The position numbers and the translations under genes were made by a program. Below are positions 23,881-35,375 of a stretch of 64,000 nt of DNA, piece by piece. The notes beneath the pieces are model-generated. The model did not search any database. It saw only the letters and a program-made list of their open reading frames with translations, and was not told the origin of the DNA. Position 1 is the first letter of the stretch; every line of letters starts with the position of its first letter. Source of the DNA: Amphirosellinia nigrospora. Taxonomy: Eukaryota; Ascomycota; Sordariomycetes; Xylariales; Xylariaceae. The stretch spans positions 2,666,001-2,730,000 of the forward strand of contig SCHM01000002.1 of the NCBI GenBank assembly GCA_004123355.1, in the 5' to 3' direction.

Positions 23881-25665
23881 ATGTCACAGCAGAGACTCGT
23901 CAAACTTCCATTTCAACCGTATCGCTACCAACCGCTCCCCTCTTCTGCTCAAACCCGCATCATTGTGCTTGAGCCCTCCTCTGATGCCTCCGCACCTCTG
24001 ACATGCAGGATTGAGGAGCTCCGGGCAGAGTCGGACGAAGGATTCCAAGCACTCTCTTACACATGGGGAGAGCCAAACTTTACAGAGACGCTGGTCGTTA
24101 ATAAAGCGTATTTCCTACGCATAACGCCGAACCTACGAGACGCTCTTTATCGCTTCCGGCTCCCATCTCACTCACGCCGACTGTGGGTTGACGCAGTATG
24201 CATCAATCAGCAAGATGAGGAGGAGAAGGGCAAACAAATCCCGTTCATGAATGTGATCTACCGCGGCGCATCAGCCGTATTGGTCTGGCTCGGGAATTAT
24301 CCCACACAAGCAGCATGCTTGAGGGACATTAAGGCTTACCCGCGTCTCGTTGGCAAAGAGCGCGGCCCTGACAGCCGTATAGGGCGGCAAGAGCACTCTG
24401 AGCTGCTTATGTCTATCTCTTCCTTGGTCAAGCTTCCATGGTTCAGTCGACGATGGATCGTGCAAGAAGCCGTCCTCAACCCGGATGTTATGCTGTGTTG
24501 CTGCAACGAAGAGCTTTCTTGGGTACGACTAGCGAACTGCCTCGGAATGATCTCTAGCCCGCCGCCGGACTTGAAGCCGCTACACACGCTGTTAGCCATG
24601 GCCAACCTTTGGAAGCGATGGGTATTCAATAGCGACGTAGCAAGCAATAATGGGATATTTGATCTCCTCGAGGCCTTCGACCATTTCCAGTGCTTTGACG
24701 ATAGGGATCGATTGTTTGCACTTGGCGGACTTGCAACCGACGTTAGCATGGGTCTTAAATCTCCGCCGGGGCTTTTCCCACTCCGCGTAGATTACGTTGC
24801 CAGTACAGAATCCCTGTACGTCAGATTTTGCAAGGACGTGCTACAGTACACAAACGAGCCGATGAAGCACCATATGCTCAAATCTATTTTGGCTCGATGT
24901 ACAAACCGCCAAAGTAAAGACAACTTCCCGTCATGGGTTCCAGACTGGCGATTACATGCGATTAGGAAGCCATTCATTAATTACGTAGTCTACAACTGCT
25001 TACTACACCTCGAATACATACCTTCTGGACTATTTTTACGTGCTCAATATGTTCGAGGGCCAGACTCCAAAGTCTCGGCAACATTCGAACCACTACCAAC
25101 GGGTCCATTATCGCCCTCGGAGGAGGCTAACTGGCTCCGGGCAGCGGGGAACCTCTGGCTAGACATATACCCAGATACTGGGCTAGAGCCGTTTGTGAAA
25201 TTCATTGCAGAGTGTGCCCGTAACACTGGCTTACAGCTCTCCGACGCTAAGATCTTTTCTATGCTCTCTTGGGTAATGTCTGTTGACAATTTTAATTTTT
25301 CGGGCGCGGATGACCCCGCTTATACTTTGGAAGATATTGCGAATGTCTTCAAAGGTAGGGGCGTATTCTACTGGTCAGATCCAACTGAACAACATGTCTC
25401 TCATTTCGGTATTGGACCGGATCACATGCAAATAGGGGATGAGCTGATAGGTGTCATGCGACCAACTTCCGATGATCATTCATTCCAGATTGTAATCGTC
25501 GTGCGGGATGTTGTATCCGACTCGGCGAAACTAGTTGGTGATGCTGTATTGGTTCTTTCTTTGACCAGTGCGAAATTCTGGTTTCCGTCACCTAAAAGGG
25601 ATATCTATCAACTGCTAACCAGTTCCCACATGTCACATCTCGGAGAAAAACATATCTGTATTTAG
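23881..25665 (+). CDS. heterokaryon incompatibility (HET) domain protein
   Basis: Single-exon protein of 594 residues, the longest gene in the window with an unbroken frame. HET-domain blocks are in order: ALSYTWGEP (57-65), LWVDAVCINQQDEEEKGKQI (101-120), VIYRGASAVLVWLG (125-138), WFSRRWIVQEAVL (187-199), and later DDRDRLFALGGLA. HET domains trigger programmed cell death when genetically different hyphae fuse, and act downstream of sensor proteins in fungal allorecognition. The C-terminal 300 residues show no NACHT, WD40 or ankyrin repeats, so this is a stand-alone HET effector. Start ATG is preceded by AT-rich promoter. The next gene on the same strand is an F-box/ankyrin protein, but over 1.5 kb separates them. 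Confidence 0.93.
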   Translation: MSQQRLVKLPFQPYRYQPLPSSAQTRIIVLEPSSDASAPLTCRIEELRAESDEGFQALSYTWGEPNFTETLVVNKAYFLRITPNLRDALYRFRLPSHSRRLWVDAVCINQQDEEEKGKQIPFMNVIYRGASAVLVWLGNYPTQAACLRDIKAYPRLVGKERGPDSRIGRQEHSELLMSISSLVKLPWFSRRWIVQEAVLNPDVMLCCCNEELSWVRLANCLGMISSPPPDLKPLHTLLAMANLWKRWVFNSDVASNNGIFDLLEAFDHFQCFDDRDRLFALGGLATDVSMGLKSPPGLFPLRVDYVASTESLYVRFCKDVLQYTNEPMKHHMLKSILARCTNRQSKDNFPSWVPDWRLHAIRKPFINYVVYNCLLHLEYIPSGLFLRAQYVRGPDSKVSATFEPLPTGPLSPSEEANWLRAAGNLWLDIYPDTGLEPFVKFIAECARNTGLQLSDAKIFSMLSWVMSVDNFNFSGADDPAYTLEDIANVFKGRGVFYWSDPTEQHVSHFGIGPDHMQIGDELIGVMRPTSDDHSFQIVIVVRDVVSDSAKLVGDAVLVLSLTSAKFWFPSPKRDIYQLLTSSHMSHLGEKHICI

Positions 25666-27234
25666 CTGGAGACTAGCCCATGAGGATATCCAGGCGTTTG
25701 CGGAACAACAAAGTGCCTTTGTTCAGCCACACCAGAGTTTCCTACTCTTTAATATGGGACAGAGTTCGACCAATGCGGGACCAGGGTCGTGATTTGAATT
25801 CGTCATCCATTTAATAGGTTTTGTTTGAAGTTTTGCTATCTACAACTAAAAGCGGACAGACAAGAACAAGCCAAAGCTCTTGCAGCCCCAATCGTGACGC
25901 CAGTGAAAGAATGAGTGTCTTGGCTCACTCGCCTCCCCAGCTCGAAACACAATCGTCGGATGTCTTATCTAACAGAACTTCCATAGCGGGCGACGACGAC
26001 AGGACGGTTAGAGAGTGTTCATAGCTAGAATTCGAACTTCTGGATGGGGAGTTTTCTAATTTTCTAAATGATCGACATTCCTATGTCGTTATACCTCCAA
26101 GTTTAGCAGCAACTCGGAGGAGCTGGGATTTGAGACCGAAAGTCGACGTTATGTCACACGAACCAGCGACAGGACTTATCCATAGGCGCCACACAGAGTC
26201 CTAGAAGGTCCTAGAAGGCTGATATCACTCCGATCATTTTCGTGGGCTGAGACATGCGTATATTGGCACAATAACATTATAAATTGAGGGCGGAAAACAG
26301 AACCGCCAGAGACCCGAAAGATATTATTAGCGTAATTGAACTCCAAATCGTTATATGATAGTGCAAAGGCGGTTGGAAAGCGGAGTCCCTAGAAACCACC
26401 TAGCTGTGATCATCAATATCGAAACTATACCGTCTATCGATTTTGTAACTCGAATCTTTATAAGGTTTGAATCGACTTAGGTAGCGAGTAATAATCTCTT
26501 AGAGAAGATACGAGAAACAACATAGGCATACTTGTCACGAAACGCTACGGAACAACTCTCTGTAACAATGTGTTCAAGTGCTTAGAGCGCATTGTTCTAT
26601 TCGGCTCAAAATCTTTTTAGGATCTATAGGGGCTCCGATTTCCCATTTTGCTCTAAAATGTCACCCCTAATTTAGACAGGCTCTGGGGTACATGAGATAT
26701 ACTAGCCAATACTGTCCCTGGATGTCTCGGAACTCGAGAGAGGGTCGGAGGCTATTGGCCATCTAGGATTCTGTGTGGCAGGTACCTCAAGGTACCTAAG
26801 GTCAAGGGAGGTACAAGTAGTGGAGTGGGTACAGGTCTCCAGGATGATAATTGTGTAGCGCGGCGCTAGGGCTTGTACTGGCAGGGAATTTTTGGTAGGA
26901 ATTTTGCTATGTCTACTTATCGACCAGGGGCTGTTGAGTGGCAAAAAGGCTTCGAGACTGATCAACAGCTCTGTTTCTACTTGAATCCATATAACAGCCT
27001 TGTGAGTAGCAGTACTCTTTCTCTTCTACCTACCTAGGTACTTAGCAGGTAGTTTTAGCACGGCGCTACACAATTATCATCCTGGGGACCAGTACGTCGG
27101 TAGGACCCTACCTACATAGCACTAACGACCTCTAGCCCACCTATGCCGCATGCTAGACAGGTACTTACCTAAAGTGTGGTGTCGCGACGCGTTCCGCTCG
27201 TCCCTTAGTCTGCCATTACAACAAACGGCAGCAA
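25666..27234. other. intergenic, no supported gene
   Basis: Holds a short direct repeat of GTCCTAGAAG around 26199-26218 and TAGGTACC-type motifs near 26780 and 27030. Short frames (25821-26024 and 26702-26965) are unrecognised. Confidence 0.45.
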
Positions 27235-30200
27235 ATGACGAATGCAACCCAGCAACTACAACTCTATGACATTACGATGTCTCTTCAAACTCTGCAAACT
27301 CTACCTATCGAGCTCCTCTACTACATCTCCAAGAGTCTTGATGGCCGCGCTGACTTGTCATCATGGAGCCGGTCCTGTCGTGCTTTTCACGCTGCCCTTA
27401 CTCCCCTTCTATACTTCAATGTCAGAGACGACCCTGTTGTGATGTGCTGGGCGTGTGATGAGGATCGTGTCGACACCGTCCAGCGCTTATTAGCCGCTGG
27501 GGCCAATCCCAACACCGCCTGGACACAAGGCAAGGCGAGATGGCAGACACTGAGGGACCTGAACAACGTCCGTTTGTCCCCGTGGCAACTTGCCAACGTG
27601 TCAGGCTTCTTTAATTTTGACACTGTCTCTCAATGGATGATGGAGCAAGCCGCTATTCGCTATGAAATGGCGCAGTACTTTCATAAGTACTACTTCGACA
27701 TTCCGATAGTGCCGTCGATAATAGGGACGATTTGGATTGGGAAGGCGCGAATCCATATACAGTCATCAGGACTTTCCCGCAACGATGTTACTGGACTCCG
27801 CTTCACATCGCCGCGGCCTGGGGTAACGATAAGCTCGTCAACCTGCTATTAGACAATGGCGCCGACATCAATGCCTACTCCCGCCTTTTTTGCAAATGTG
27901 CCATGCCTCCCGATTGCCACATTGCCCCTCTCTGGACACCTCTCCATACCTCCATGTGCCACGGACATGAGTCTACCACGAGGCTCCTCTTATCACGCGG
28001 CGCCTCGACAAACATAACGACGCGACACCACGGGCAGGATAAACATCGATTTACCGCCCTTCACTCGGCTTGTATGCTAGATCTTCTCGATGCAGCAAGG
28101 GCCTTGGTCGATGGAGGATACCAAACTGATGTTGGGGTTTGGGATCACAAACAGCTAACACCATTTGCCTACGCATTTTTCAGGGGCAACTGGGCTTTAA
28201 TTGATTTCCTTCTGGAGCACGGTGCCGACATAAATGCCAAAATTGGACCCCTCACTGCTTTAGGCCATGCTTGCTTATTGGGCTATTATGCGGAGGCTCT
28301 TCGGCTTCTCGATCTCGGTGCTACTCCTCAATGCGAACTTGATCCCGTTAATGGGCTACCTGTCTACTTTCATCTCATTGCTGTTGCAGGAGCCCCTGCA
28401 TTTCGATCACCCCGCTCATCCGAGCAGAAGGAATTCAGGCTTAAGCTTGTGAAGAGATTGATTGAAAATGGAATAGACGTCAACCAACGGGGGGCCATTG
28501 GTACCACAGCGCTCATGGAAGCTGCTTCGTTTCTTAGAGTTGACGTGGTGAGGGTACTCTTGGATTCAGGTGCCCATATGCTCGCCAGCGATCGCAGTTT
28601 GTCTGGCAGTTGTGCTCTCGAAAAAGCGATATCGCTAAATTCAAAGGAGTCGCAATGGAGCCCGAAAGGAGCCATGCTCGACACTGTCCGAGCCCTGCTC
28701 GAAGTAATGGACAAGAGTCCTGCACCTAGACTCGTTGACATCGAGGCCATGGACCCTAGTGCTAACGAGTCTGACACTACTGATGATGTCATCATAAGCA
28801 TCGCCTTCCGAAGTCTTTGCTCACTACGTTACGACCACGTAGACAAGGTGGAAGTAGCAGCTCTTTTGCTCAAATACACCAAAGCCGTAGAAATGGCAAA
28901 GGTGGGATCGAATCTCGTATTCGCAACTATCCGGGAACGGAACTACGGTGTTTCGACCCTACTACTGAAGAACGGATTTAAGCGACCATGCAAGAAGCAA
29001 TTGAAGGATCTTATACTGCAATCTATCCACGATAACAATGCTGCAGGACTGCGTTACATTCTGAATTGTTTCCCACGCGTTGCCCCTCGAATCCGAAGCG
29101 CTCGGCTTCTCCGCCTTGCTGTTAGCGTCCAGAGTTCGGCATGTACTCAATTCTTGATTGAGGAAGGGGTGTCGATTAATACTCGGAACAATGAAGGAAG
29201 TAGCCTGCTGCTCACTGCATGTGAGATGGGAGACACTGATACTGCCGAAGTGTTATTGGACAATGGAGCGGATCCAGATGAATGTACCCCAGAAGGTGAT
29301 CCGCTGACGATTGTAGCTGCTCTTGAAGCAGACCTGGAAATGGTTCAGCTCTTACTCAAATATGGTGCCTCTATCCATAGTAGTCCACCTGGAAAACTGA
29401 CGCGACATCCTGATATGGGGTTCCTTGACATCGCCATCAAGTGGGGACTAACTGATGTCGTGGAAGAAATAGTCAGCCACATGAACTACGGCTCCCCAAC
29501 CGATAAAGAAATCTCAAGACACTGGTGGACCATTATAGATGCCCCCAATCAGATGGCCGACGATCAATTTGATATGATCCAAATTCTTCTTCGTGTTGAG
29601 GGATTTGATCCAGACCAGATTTTTACTGTCTTGGGCGACGAACCTGACAACGGGTTATTAACAACTCCACTGCATTTATGTGCTAGATTTGGCCTTCCCG
29701 AACTTATTGAGGATCTGATAATCAATGGGGCGCACATTCACAAATGCCTCTTCGTAACACCCAATAGCCAGACTTATATCCCAAAGCCCGAGCCTAAAAT
29801 GAAAGGTTGGGGTCCATATGAGGGTACGACTCCCTTTGGATGGGCAATTGAGTTCTCTTCGATCGAGGTGGTTCGAGCATTGCGCTACGGAGACTTCGCA
29901 CTAGACTGCCGATTATTGGAGAGAGAAGAGCAGGCTACAAAAAAAGACTTAATGCTTCAGTACGCACAGGCTGCTTGTCGCCGCCAGAAGCCCGAAATGT
30001 TATCTGTTCTATTCAATACCGGTCTGGACCCCGGTATCTGCGACGAAAATGGGAATACGATGATACACATGATATGCGATTACGTCGAGGGATCCTGGCC
30101 CGACGATGATCCCGAGAAGACGATGGAGTGTATCGCTGACCAGGCGGCTCTCTCCCTCATCACATGTCTGGAGTGGGATGTCACAGATAAGTTGAGGAAT

Positions 30201-30419
30201 AGAATAGGTGTGTCTGGGATGGACCGTGTGCTCCAAATATTGAAATACTCCGGTAATAGCGAGTTCCACCAGATACTTGCCAAACACTGGCTTGAGAAAA
30301 TTGACTACATCGAAGGCTCAAGCCCGAGATTGATAGCAAAAATTGCCGCGCCTGATTATGATGATGAATCTGATGGAGATTATTTGTATGAGGAGGAGTC
30401 TAGCGGAGATGAGTATTGA
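27235..30419 (+). CDS. F-box and ankyrin-repeat protein
   Basis: About 1,061 residues in one exon. The N-terminus has an F-box-like segment, LPIELLYYISKSLDGRADLS, then CRAFHAALTPLLYF. Ankyrin repeats fill the rest: a first one around RLLAAGANPNTAW, then YWTPLHIAAAWGNDKLVNLL, LDNGADINAY, LWTPLHTSMCHGHESTTRLL, FTALHSACMLDLLDAARALV, LLEHGADINAKIG, TALMEAASFLRVDVVRVLL, and further copies to about residue 900. The tail is strongly acidic (DYDDESDGDYLYEEESSGDE). F-box proteins recruit targets to SCF ubiquitin ligases; the ankyrins would bind the target. Two starts are possible, 27235 or 27274 (MSLQTLQTLP). One frame slip at 27703-27704 joins YYFDIP to DSAVDNRDDLDWEGANP; one added base restores the frame. 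Confidence 0.85.
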
Positions 30420-31220
30420 ATATGAAGACTATAGACAGGTTATAGGTTGGTATGGAAAATAATATCTGGGTATGAGCCTACAGAGCAATTTGGCTCATAT
30501 TTCGCGGCACTACTAACTTATTTGAAGCAATGTCTACAACTCTGTTTCTCATCTTCTCGTTTCCAACTACGCCACGGCCCTGGATTCGAGCGCTCTCCAA
30601 ATCAATTTGCTATATGATAAGGCTCTTGGTGGCGTCGACAACTAGGCGTAAGAGAAGCGCCGGCACACCTGAGAGCGATCGATAACTGCCTGAGCTTGGC
30701 CACACGGTATCACTCAAACAATTATCCGGACAAATTACCCCAGCGCGCGTAGGAAGATCCTCGGTCAATCGTGCATTGGAGCGCCACCACCACTCATTAA
30801 TTAACTGTCTCCCGGTAACCACCGTTCCTCGAATGAAAAGGGAGTAAGTCGAGATCCACAACTGCCGAGCTGGAGGGCGTCTACTATGGCCAGAGATTGA
30901 TAATCGTTTTTTGAGGTACTTCTACTCATAGATTCCTAGGTTGTGATGTAGTCATATAGCGGGTAATACCTGATTGCTAGTCAAATGGAGGGTATATGAG
31001 CGATATATACGGCTGCTTCGCTATGAGAGCCAGGTGGGGAGACCGCTACATATAGTATTTCCTCGAATCTTCTTTCAACAATTGTGATGATCACGCGCGG
31101 AACTTAGAGAGACGAGTTTGAGCGACCTGTTTTCGCCTGATCGGAGAAAAGACTCGTCGCATGATTTCCATTTGGCTTTTCTTGACTATCTGAAACTAGC
31201 AGCCGAATAGGACTCTGAGT
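30420..31220. other. intergenic, no supported gene
   Basis: 3' flank of the F-box/ankyrin gene and promoter of the DUF1996 gene. No recognisable element. Confidence 0.5.
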
Positions 31221-32539
31221 ATGTTGTGGAAATCTATCGCTCTCGTCGCGCTTGTCGCGCGGGATGCCTCAGCACAAGTTCAAGGGTCCGCAGACTTCCT
31301 TCGATTTGGTTGCTCCCAGCTTGTTGTCGAACGAATCGACCCTCTTGTAACCCCGGATCAAATCCATCTCCGCATACACACCAAGTCGTCGGAGGAAACT
31401 CTTTCAATACCACTGTATGGCATCTGAGTGTTTATTATCTGAGAAGGCGTTATTAATGACACTCTAGATGGATCCTAACACCATTGACCCGCCGGTGCAG
31501 TCAACCTGCACCTCCTGCATCTATACCGAAGACACTAGCAACTATTGGACTGCTTCGATCTACTTCCAGTCTCCCGAGAACGGGACATTCAAGCGAGTCC
31601 CACAGATGGCAAATGGACGCTTGAACGGGACGTTGCTCGAGCAAGAAGGAGGACTTACAGTCTACTATATGCGACCATTTAGTGGCAGCAACAAGAAAGT
31701 TACCGTTCCCAAGCCGGTGGGTGTTTAATTCCCCACTTCGCGCGCGTAAGCCACTAAATAACCATTTTACTCAGGGATTCCGAATGCTCGCGGGAGACCC
31801 GACGCTCCGCCGCAAGACCGGAAATTTCGCAAATATCTGCCACCGCTGTCTTCAGGCCCGCGACCGCGTCATGGGAGGCAACGGCGCGCCTTGTGACGCC
31901 AGCGACACGGCAGCCTTCCCCAGCCAGATGTGCCCGGGAGGAATTCGCGCTACCGTCATCTTCCCTTCGTGCTGGGATGGCAAGAACCTGGACAGCCCGG
32001 ATCATAAGAGTCATGTGGTATATGCTGCTGGGTCGGCGCTCGCGGGCGATCAGTGCCCGAGCACGCACCCGGTCCGCATCCCCCAGGTCATGTACGAGAT
32101 CATGTTCGACACGACGCCGTTCAATAATCCGGATTACTGGAAAAATGGAAAGCAGCCGTTCGTGTACAGTTTCGGTGATCCGTGAGTCCCACCCCTAGCC
32201 CTCGTCTGGTTGTCCAACTTCAAGATTGCTGACTCTTCATGCGTCTCTTCTTAGGACTGGGTATGGCCAACATGCTGACTACCTCTTCGGATGGAAAGAT
32301 GACGCCCTACAGCGGGCCATGGATGCGCTTGGAACCAGTTGTGCGAGCGAGGATTGCACAAAGGTCCTGAAGATCCAAGACGGGAAGAATGCTATTGGGT
32401 GTACCAAGCCACAACTTGCCAATGAGGACGTTGGTTCTGATACTTGTAACGCACACCAACCCCATTGTGCCAGCGAACATATGAACTAACATCTACTCCA
32501 GGGCTCAAGACTCTCCCCGGCGATATGCAGGTTATGTAA
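31221..32539 (+). CDS. secreted DUF1996 protein
   Basis: Extracellular fungal protein of about 359 residues carrying a DUF1996 domain (function unknown, often in secreted or cell-wall proteins). Exons 31221-31414, 31468-31716, 31775-32181, 32255-32445 and 32502-32539. A signal peptide (MLWKSIALVALVARDASA) is followed by FLRFGCSQLVVERIDPLV and PSPHTHQVVGGNSFN, the domain start. Further hallmarks are CTSCIYTEDTSNYWTAS, GGLTVYYM, FPSCWDGKNLDSPDHKSHV, a 'CPSTHPVRIPQVMYE' segment, and YGQHADYLFGW. The end reads WLKTLPGDMQVM. One slip at 31364-31365 (DQI to PSPH) is fixed by one base; the exon sum then equals 360 codons. The His/Cys-rich conserved positions hint at metal or glycan binding, which is inference only. 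Confidence 0.9.
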
Positions 32540-33357
32540 TCTAGATCGGAAAAGGTGATGATGGCGTCATGGTGTCACAGATGATTTCTCAAGCTTTGGG
32601 TTTTGTCAAGAGATATGATTTTTCTCTATAAATTCTCTGATAGTATGCTACGAATCAATATTTATCATCTCGCCGTCGGTCGGACAACATCACCATCGCG
32701 CACTTGACCTCAACCTAAATCTTGTTGAATGCACAACTGGGTCACCTTTTTTTAATAATAATAAAAAACTACCTAATCAAAGTTACAAGCCAATGACCCA
32801 CGGCAGGTAGGGCTGGAATTGAACTAACAGCGCCTATCCACTTAGAAAAGACGCTTAATTCTCACGACTGCTGCCGTCTCCACGGCGGCCCCGTAGGGCG
32901 ATGGTCTCCGGCCAATGACGATGTTCATTTGCGACCCTCGCGACGTCAAGCGGCAGCTAGCTTTTGGTCCAATTACGCATGAAGCATGGATCAGCGGGTT
33001 TAGCCGTGAAGCATTTCTTCCTAAAACGTTCTGCTGTATGGAGTGGACGTCATGCTCAAAGTCCTACAAAGATATTTCTAGGCAACAGGGGAGGATGAGA
33101 TCATATCTTGACGATGATGGTTCACTATCTGGCGATGCCAGATGTTCTGCGGTTTTTGGCCCCCAACGCGACGTTGAAGTACATAGAGATTTGACGTCAC
33201 GCTTCATCGCCTGCATTTGCTAACTGATTGAGAATCTATAAAACTGTGCTGGGGTATCCGGGCAATGTAATGTCGATTTTGGAATTCTTAGTTATTAAAT
33301 TTAATTAAAATCTGCTCATTATTTGCACCCCCAATCATCGTTTCGCAAGTCGTTAAT
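32540..33357. other. intergenic with a weak tRNA-like segment
   Basis: Between the DUF1996 gene and the PARP gene. Apart from the tRNA-like candidate at 32801-32876, only an unrecognised 102-codon frame (32915-33223, +). No BRCT-like exon was found here for the PARP gene. Confidence 0.45.
32801..32876 (-). tRNA. weak tRNA-like segment
   Basis: On the minus strand, CGGCAG at the 5' end pairs with CTGCCG at the 3' end over exactly 76 nt, and a T-loop-like AGTTCAATTCC precedes the 3' stem. The D arm lacks the usual GG pair and the T stem pairs poorly, so a functional nuclear tRNA is doubtful. It may be a degenerate tRNA or a mitochondrial-derived fragment. Confidence 0.15.
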
Positions 33358-35375
33358 ATGCCTCCTAAAAAGAGAACAAGATCCGGCAATGCAGGCGGGG
33401 CCAAGAAGCAGAAGACAGCCAAGGGCGCCAAGCCTTCACAACCCACGATTCCTATCGACGAGGGATTCAAAGAAGGTGGTGAGTCTAACTGAATATTTCG
33501 TATATTTATAAGTAGATATTGAAACGGTATTGACAGGCCTTGTAGGTGACGTGCATGTTTACATTGACGACGATGGGACTATTTGGGATGCGTCTCTAAA
33601 CCTGAGTAATGTCTCTGGTAATAACAACAAGGTAAGTCATCATATCACTTAAGAGATGCGGAGGGATGATTCTCATTCGCAATTGAATAGTTTTACATGC
33701 TTCAACTCCTGGTTGACGACAAGAAAACACGTACTATGCACATAACCGCTGGGGAAGGTAAGAGTCACGCAATCAACTATGTGTAAGACACGTGAGAACA
33801 CTTTAAAGCTGACATTCTCTGCAGAGTCGGCGAAACTGGTCAGGTGAAAACGATGGACTTTGATGATCTAGAATCTGCTAAAGAAGAGTATAACAAAAAG
33901 TTCAAGAGTAAGACGGGCTTCAAGTGGGAGGACCGTGCCGAAGAGCCCAAAAACAAGAAGTATACCTTTGTCGAGCGCTCCTATGATGATGATGATGACG
34001 GGGCCGCTGATGCCGAGTCCGACGAGGGCTATGGCAGCAGTGGATCTGTCAAGAGCGAGTTGGATATTTCGACGCAGAGACTTATGGAGCTCATCTTCAA
34101 CCAGAATCACTTCAACTCGGTGCTAGAGGAGATCGGATACAACAAGGATAAGTTACCCCTGGGCAAGCTTGGAAAAGCCAGCCTGCAGAAGGGATTCGAG
34201 CAGTTGAAAGAGTTATCGAGTCTCATCAAGCATCCAAGTCTGGCCAAGAACAAGTATGACAAGGATCGAGAAGAGGTTCGTGAACTGATTCGCGTACGGG
34301 AGTTGTCATTGCTGACCGACATACAAACAGGTCATTGAGGAGTGGACGAACAAGTATTATTCCACCATTCCTCATGTCTTCGGTCGCGACCGCCCACCAC
34401 TAATTGACAACGACGACATGCTGCGGCGCGAGGTCGCAATGCTCGACACGCTGACAGATATGGAGGTTGCCAACACGATCATGAACTCAAACTCCAAATC
34501 GCGTGACTCGGCGTCGGTGCACAAGCTGGACGCGCACTTCCAAGATCTCAAGCTCAAGGAGCTAGCGCCTCTCGAGCACTCGTCGCAAGAGTACAAGGAG
34601 ATCCAGACATACCTGCTCGACTCGAGCGCGCAGCAACACGGCCTGAAATACCGGCTGCAAGATATTTTCAGAGTCGAGCGACCGGGCGAGCACGAGAGGT
34701 TTGAGAAGAGCACGAAGTCGATCAAGGATTCTAAGAGGCTCCTTCTCTGGCATGGATCGCGAACTACGAATTATGGTGGCATTCTATCGCAAGGTTTGCG
34801 CATTGCGCCGCCTGGTCAGTGGCTCCATTTCTTAATCATCTCCTCTCACCTCTATATCTGTTCTCCCTGAAGTATGTACACTAACTTATCATTTCCTACA
34901 GAGGCTCCTGTCAATGGCTACGCCTTCGGTAAGGGTGTGTACCTGGCCGACTTGTCATCCAAGTCGGCTAATTACTGCGTGTCGTCGCTCAGTGGCGGCG
35001 TCGGTCTCCTAATGTTAGTTGAAGCCGAGCTCTCCAACCCCATGTATGAGATCCCGTCCGGAGACTCAAGCGCTGCGGAGAAGGCGAAGGAGAAGAATTG
35101 CATCGCCACTAAGGGTATCGGCCGGACTGGTCCGGCCAAATGGAAGGACGCGGGCTGTGTGAATAAGCAATTGAAGGGCGTCATGATGGTGTGTATAAAT
35201 TTCCCTTCCCCGTGTGTCCCTCGAAGAAAATGGTGGCTGACTGAGCTATGCGTAGCCTGACGGTAAGCCCGTCGACTCAAATAATAACAATGGAGGCTAT
35301 CTTATGTTCAACGAGTACATCTCATACGATGTTGAACATCTGAAGATCCGCTACCTGCTGAAGGTAGCTATGTAA
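33358..35375 (+). CDS. poly(ADP-ribose) polymerase, WGR type
   Basis: Nuclear ADP-ribosyltransferase acting in the DNA-damage response, about 541 residues. Exons 33358-33478, 33537-33631, 33691-33757, 33825-34275, 34331-34814, 34902-35188 and 35256-35375. The N-terminus (MPPKKRTRSGNAGGAKKQK) is a basic, NLS-like tail. A WGR domain follows, ending in RWGRVGETGQVK across an exon junction. The helical regulatory domain has TQRLMELIFN, LPLGKLGKASLQKGFEQL. The catalytic triad His-Tyr-Glu is present: LLLWHGSRTTNYGGILSQGL, YAFGKGVYLADLSSKSANYC, and FNEYISYD near the end. No BRCT or zinc fingers are seen, unlike the larger fungal PrpA proteins, so it resembles PARP2/3. One slip near 33740, just before WGR, is fixed by one base; the total is then 542 codons. 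Confidence 0.93.

Noticed and set aside
27242-27442. Alternative frame within the F-box gene
   Set aside because: No similarity; the overlapping frame has the F-box and ankyrin pattern.
30580-30610. GGATTCGAGC, read as a possible tRNA T-loop
   Set aside because: No acceptor or anticodon stem can be drawn around it on either strand.
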